Assembly (NCBI GenBank): GCA_000787465.1
Contig: JSYX01000848.1
Span: 1-11,264, forward strand
Reading direction: 5' to 3'
DNA: 11,264 bases
Source: Thermomucor indicae-seudaticae
Lineage: Eukaryota > Mucoromycota > Mucoromycetes > Mucorales > Lichtheimiaceae
In this document: positions 8,257 through 11,264 of the stretch, piece by piece
Layout: each line of letters starts with the position of its first letter
Position numbering within the stretch: the first letter of the stretch is position 1
Notes under the pieces: generated by a model
Told to the model about the DNA's origin: nothing
Databases searched by the model: none
The model's input: only the letters and a program-made list of their open reading frames with translations
Translations under genes and position numbers: made by a program

Positions 8257-8343
8257 CTAGTATCCTCCTATCAGGTATAAAAGGAGCGTTGGTTTATGCA
8301 TTTCTTTATAAGTGACAGTATTCATAACTTCCCCCGGTACTAC
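8257..8343 (-). other. Intron 1 of element 3 gene (87 bases)
   Basis: The donor is GTAGTA within VTIDK and the acceptor ATACTAG before GCTTATCGC; phase 2 on both sides gives VTIDKAYRVDMETFG. The 87-base stretch contains several in-frame stops, which splicing removes. Confidence 0.6.
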
Positions 8344-8526
8344 TTGTCAATGGTCACAAACGCAGTTGGAAGCTTACAGGATGCTTCTTCGTGGATGCTC
8401 TTGATTGCAGAGTGCGCGCCTTCGACTTTACTCGTTGTTCTATCGCCGAGGTGCTTCAGACGGTTAGCATAGCATCCCACCCATTTTTCTTTGAATTTGA
8501 GTAATCTATGTATAAACGATGAGCTG

Positions 8527-9185
8527 CTTGACAGTTAGATTAAGACAATACACTATGGGAAAAGGGCGCTCGGAATTCCAAGCAAGTGCTATGAATTCCG
8601 GGTATTAAGTGCATTGCACGGATTGCACTGAACTCCGTGCATTTTTCAGAGCATTTTGCGTGTAACTGTGCTTGTGACACCTTGGGCTGCACCTTCTTCT
8701 CTTTTGTCCGAGTGCAATGACCATGTACATTTGTCGAACTTGGGGGGTCTTTTTTGTCCCTTTACTTCGACCTTTCACTCGTGACACCCAAATCTCTGAG
8801 TGTTCAACCCATTTCTTTTTGCGCATTTAAAGTTGTGATGACCAGGCTACATTGCAATGCCTCAAATCTCGGGCGCTGTGAACTTACAAAGAAAAGCTTT
8901 ATATTCACTGTGCGTGGTCTTAACACTGCAAGCCTGACACTGGCATCAGCATCAAGCGATCTTTACTCCTGCAATCTCAAATAGAGATCATGTAACAACA
9001 ATTGTGCTACCTCATTATCGTGCCGCATGATCCTGCTATTGTGAATTTTTATCTACCTTTCCATCGAAGTTGGATAAAAAAGCTTTTGTGTATAGCATGA
9101 AAAAATTTTATTGTTGCAAGCGACCAGCGCTGCCAGTGATAAGATCTCTATCAGGAATGGTGCCGTGCCATATAATATTCTTCAT
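8527..9185. other. No recognised gene
   Basis: Short open frames exist on both strands, including a Cys/Lys-rich minus-strand one around 8560-8755 (HGHCTRTKEKK...AKCSEKC), but none matches a family I know. No DDE motif of the element 3 transposase was found here. A short imperfect repeat of GATTGCACTG/GCATTGCACG occurs near 8611-8630. Confidence 0.4.
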
Positions 9186-9422
9186 TTAAGTAGTTGGCAT
9201 AGCCTGCAATAAACTGACCATTTCGACCATGTCTTCAACATCTGCAACTACAAGCTGGTTGCGAGATGATGGTCGCCAAGTAGGGAAATGTACTCGATAT
9301 TCCACACTCTTAAATATACGCAAGGTCGCCAACAACTTCTCCGTATTGCCGCAACGCGAATGCATGAAGAACATTACCTGTCCGAAATATGCGTGTTTTT
9401 CAGAACTACAATATAGAACCAC
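9186..9422 (-). CDS. Unrecognised ORF fragment, possibly transposon-derived
   Basis: A 78-codon open frame contains YFGQVMFFMHSRCG, RIFKSVEYRVHFPTW and RNQLVVADVEDMVEMVSLLQ before its stop. The pattern (FGQV strand, a length of partly conserved strands, then VV-DVED helix) loosely recalls the C-terminal domain next to some large fungal transposases of the Tnp2/KDZ type, but I cannot name the family securely. No ATG opens it; upstream frames hold stops, so it is at best an exon or a remnant. Confidence 0.3.
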   Translation of the reverse strand: MVLYCSSEKHAYFGQVMFFMHSRCGNTEKLLATLRIFKSVEYRVHFPTWRPSSRNQLVVADVEDMVEMVSLLQAMPTT

Positions 9423-9767
9423 TTATCAATAGAGCATCCTTTGTAAACGTGTCCATGGTACATACTTTGGTTCGTCAACGGCAATATCAAGATGCACTAA
9501 GCGGTTTTGACGGCCTCCAGTTATTGCACCTAATACGATCCAAAATACGGTTCACCACCAGTCGAGTCGAATCAAGTGCTGAACCCTAATCCGGAAAAGT
9601 GTACTGTCCTTGAGCAACCGTCCGGACACCAGAACAGCAAAGTCCTTATGTCACCTCCATTTTAACTGACCCTCCCCCAACCCGCCGAACGCCGACCGCA
9701 GTGAAATCGACTTAAGTTTTTTTGCAAGTACCAGTGCCCTTACTCTGTCTTCATTCTGCATGGCCAC
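9423..9767. other. No recognised gene
   Basis: Open frames are short and overlap on both strands. A minus-strand stretch near 9440-9560 could extend the remnant at 9186-9422 but has stop codons. Nothing else is seen. Confidence 0.4.
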
Positions 9768-9872
9768 GATCAGCTTTGTCCGCCAATTCAGTCAACTGCT
9801 TGCTGCGCATTCAACTGCATAAAGCTTTTCTATTTCTCTTTTTAAAGATCTTGCAAAGATGAGGCGCATCTG
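9768..9872 (+). repeat. Direct repeat copy A
   Basis: From GATCAGCTTTGTC to GGCGCATCTG this stretch matches 9932-10037 at roughly three bases in four, in the same orientation. Shared cores include CCAATTCAG, TTGCTGCGCATTCA and TCTTGCAAAGATGA. The two copies start 164 bases apart. Confidence 0.75.
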
Positions 9873-9931
9873 CAACACCGGCACGGCAAAAGCATTCACA
9901 ACTTTTTACGGAATAACTTGTCACCAACAGT

Positions 9932-10037
9932 GATCAGGTTTCTTCACCAATTCAGACAACTGATTGCTGCGCATTCACCTACAGAGAGCTTTCCTATTTT
10001 TCTCTTTAAAGGTCTTGCAAAGATGACGCGTCATCTG
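9932..10037 (+). repeat. Direct repeat copy B
   Basis: Second copy of the ~105-base unit at 9768-9872, with scattered substitutions and small indels. Neither copy keeps a frame open throughout on either strand, so a non-coding or long-decayed origin is likely. Confidence 0.75.
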
Positions 10038-10223
10038 AATCTTAACGAATGTCCACGAAAAAAAAACCGAAGGAAGGTTGGTCTACGGTTTGCTTTCACG
10101 CGATTCACCACGGCATTTGCACATTTTACTCAGCGCAAGCTCATTAAACAATAACACCAGGTGCATTTCAACACAGAATTTACGGAAAACAGCAGGGACT
10201 CTTATGCACTACCGACTTTGTAC

Positions 10224-10697
10224 TCAATGCCGACATGTCGAAAAAAGAAAGCTTTTAGAATGGGACCTTGTAGCTTTGGAAGTACGAGTTTGTCCTTGTG
10301 CCACGTTTGTAATAAAAAAGAACGCATCCGCTCGCGCTTCCTTTTTCTTTGACTTCTTGTTTTGCAATGAGCGAAAAACGTACTTTAAGGTTACTGAGTA
10401 CGAGGAGGCAATCAAAAGGGCCCCGCAGGAAACTGGAGAGCTCTGGGTGGAGCGTGTATGCTCTTTTGTTCGATGCTTCCCCCATTCGAACGTCCACATC
10501 CTTCTCTCATCTTCGGTCTGCATGGCATCTGACTCCTGCCCACTCTCGCGAGCCAGATTACTCCGGTACTGAGTGTAAGAACTTACCGTTTGGAGAGCAT
10601 ACTGCTCCTCATCTACGATGTAGTCCATAGGTTCAGGCCTACCGTGCTCATCAGCAGCATTACCCTGCCCATCTTCGTAGAAAAATTGAATGCTCAT
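10224..10697 (-). CDS. Hypothetical protein with acidic N-terminus
   Basis: From an ATG at 10695-10697 (MSIQFFYEDGQGN) the minus strand is open for about 157 codons. The first 60 residues are acidic (PEPMDYIVDEEQY, QTEDERR), and a Lys-rich NKKSKKKEAR stretch follows. A GTAAGT at 10586-10581 could be an intron donor, so the true protein may differ after residue ~37. The frame is also open back to 10811. I recognise no domain. An N-terminal exon of another transposase, on the same strand as element 3, is possible but not shown. Confidence 0.35.
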   Translation of the reverse strand: MSIQFFYEDGQGNAADEHGRPEPMDYIVDEEQYALQTVSSYTQYRSNLARESGQESDAMQTEDERRMWTFEWGKHRTKEHTRSTQSSPVSCGALLIASSYSVTLKYVFRSLQNKKSKKKEARADAFFFITNVAQGQTRTSKATRSHSKSFLFSTCRH

Positions 10698-11264
10698 CTC
10701 GCAATGTAAACTTTCAGTGCATGATGTAGTAGAAGGAAGAAAGCTAAGCCTAAAAATGCTTACGTATGTTTTATTCTCTCGGATCTGCCAAGTTTTTGTG
10801 CGACAAGTCATCCCGGAAAAGCGACATCTGATTCGTCAGCGGCGCGAATTCTCTTTTTGGAAAACACGACTTCATTTTTGGGGGAGGGCGAAATCTATTC
10901 TCATTGGGGGGCGACTTCAATTTGTGAAAAGACTGTATAGTTCGGTCCATCTGACACCGGTTTGTCGCTCCATATTTGGGTTAAGAGCTAAAATAGGTAC
11001 TCGGCTGGCCAACTTTAAACCGCGATTGCGGAGCAGGAAATCGTTTCCAGACATAGGTTTCTAAGTCCGATCGACTTGAAATTCAGAAAGGATTCCGATG
11101 ACAACAGTGGTTTTCCATTTTAGGAAATTACCCCTTTTTGGTAATCCTGCCCTGCGCTGCATACAGCCTCCATAACCTCCCCACAAACCTTACCACCCAG
11201 CGGATCGCGCTCTTCGAAATTCCCCTCAAAATCCGTTGGCAAGTTGTGGGTTTCAGCCTTGCGA
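10698..11264. other. No recognised gene; G-rich repeated motif
   Basis: A plus-strand frame of 124 codons (10690-11064) is Arg-rich, lacks any recognisable motif and overlaps the minus-strand ORF, so I do not call it a gene. CGACTTCA occurs twice 45 bases apart (10867-10874, 10912-10919), each copy bordering a run of G (GGGGGAGGGCGA, GGGGGGCGAC), which could be part of a transposon end. The rest shows nothing. Confidence 0.35.

Larger units (their letters stand above)
7235..8526 (-). pseudogene. MULE transposase C-terminal half fused to a truncated OTU domain (element 3)
   Basis: Five exons are readable: ~8526-8344, 8256-7973, 7914-7805, 7752-7505, 7445-7235. Exon 1 has FKEKWVGCYANRLKHLG and the probable catalytic Glu in TTSKVEGAHSAIK (8421-8423). 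Exon 2 has the SWIM finger CMCS...YGLPCKD (8052-8096), with Asp for the usual His, and IPRAMIPRRW, interrupted by TGA at 8037-8039. Exons 3-4 encode a helical region and the basic linker NKTKGRPSRKRS. Exon 5 opens an OTU-type cysteine protease: FDVVNPFPDGNCGFRALAVA with nucleophile Cys at 7334-7336 and ENRWPEVKDD. The OTU stops at KKRKD after about 50 residues, so its His is missing. Exon 1 seems preceded by an acceptor with CTAAC upstream, but no DDE Asp residues were found further up, so the 5' half is missing or elsewhere. The introns all fit phase, so the gene was expressed in its ancestor. Confidence 0.8.

Noticed and set aside
10690..11064. 124-codon plus-strand ORF
   Set aside because: It has no recognisable motif and an Arg-rich composition, and it overlaps the minus-strand ORF whose start is more credible.

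Overview
The window looks like a transposon-rich accessory stretch of a eukaryotic nuclear genome. The genes are broken by short spliceosomal introns (46 to 87 bases, GTAAGC/GTAATT/GTATGT-type donors, CTAAC or CTAAT branch-like motifs close to the acceptor). They encode FAR1/Mutator-like (MULE) transposases with SWIM zinc fingers and fused deubiquitinase-type domains. This combination fits an early-diverging (zygomycete-grade) fungus best, with an oomycete or another eukaryote as alternatives. That assignment is inference: no rRNA, tRNA or housekeeping gene is present to anchor it.

Layout. (1) Bases 122-3302 are a complete but dead MULE-type element. It has about 320-base terminal inverted repeats and a transposase pseudogene on the minus strand (2870 to 649). 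The left repeat contains the last ~35 codons of that gene, so the right repeat carries an inverted copy of the protein's C-terminus. A 299-base solo LTR (338-636, TG...CA, 5-base duplication ATTAT) interrupts the left repeat; the right repeat preserves the empty site. (2) Bases ~3353-6919 on the plus strand are a second, unrelated MULE gene. It has a FAR1-type zinc-binding N-terminus, DDE core, SWIM finger, coiled-coil/GRP linker and then a C-terminal ubiquitin-specific-protease (USP)-like domain with Cys, His and Asp boxes. It is broken by several in-frame stops and frameshifts. (3) Bases 6920-7215 are AT-rich sequence and a 28-base minisatellite. (4) Bases 8526 to 7235 on the minus strand are the C-terminal half of a third MULE gene with five readable exons. 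After the same kind of TKGRP linker it carries an OTU cysteine-protease domain, cut off after the catalytic Cys. (5) Bases 8527-11264 hold no gene I can name: two weak minus-strand ORFs, a pair of diverged ~105-base direct repeats and a G-rich repeat motif.

The most interesting point is the parallel between elements 2 and 3. They lie tail to tail, share the order transposase, SWIM, TKGRP linker, cysteine-protease module, and carry different deubiquitinase folds (USP versus OTU) in the same slot. None of the transposase genes appears intact, so this is probably a graveyard of non-autonomous or dead copies.
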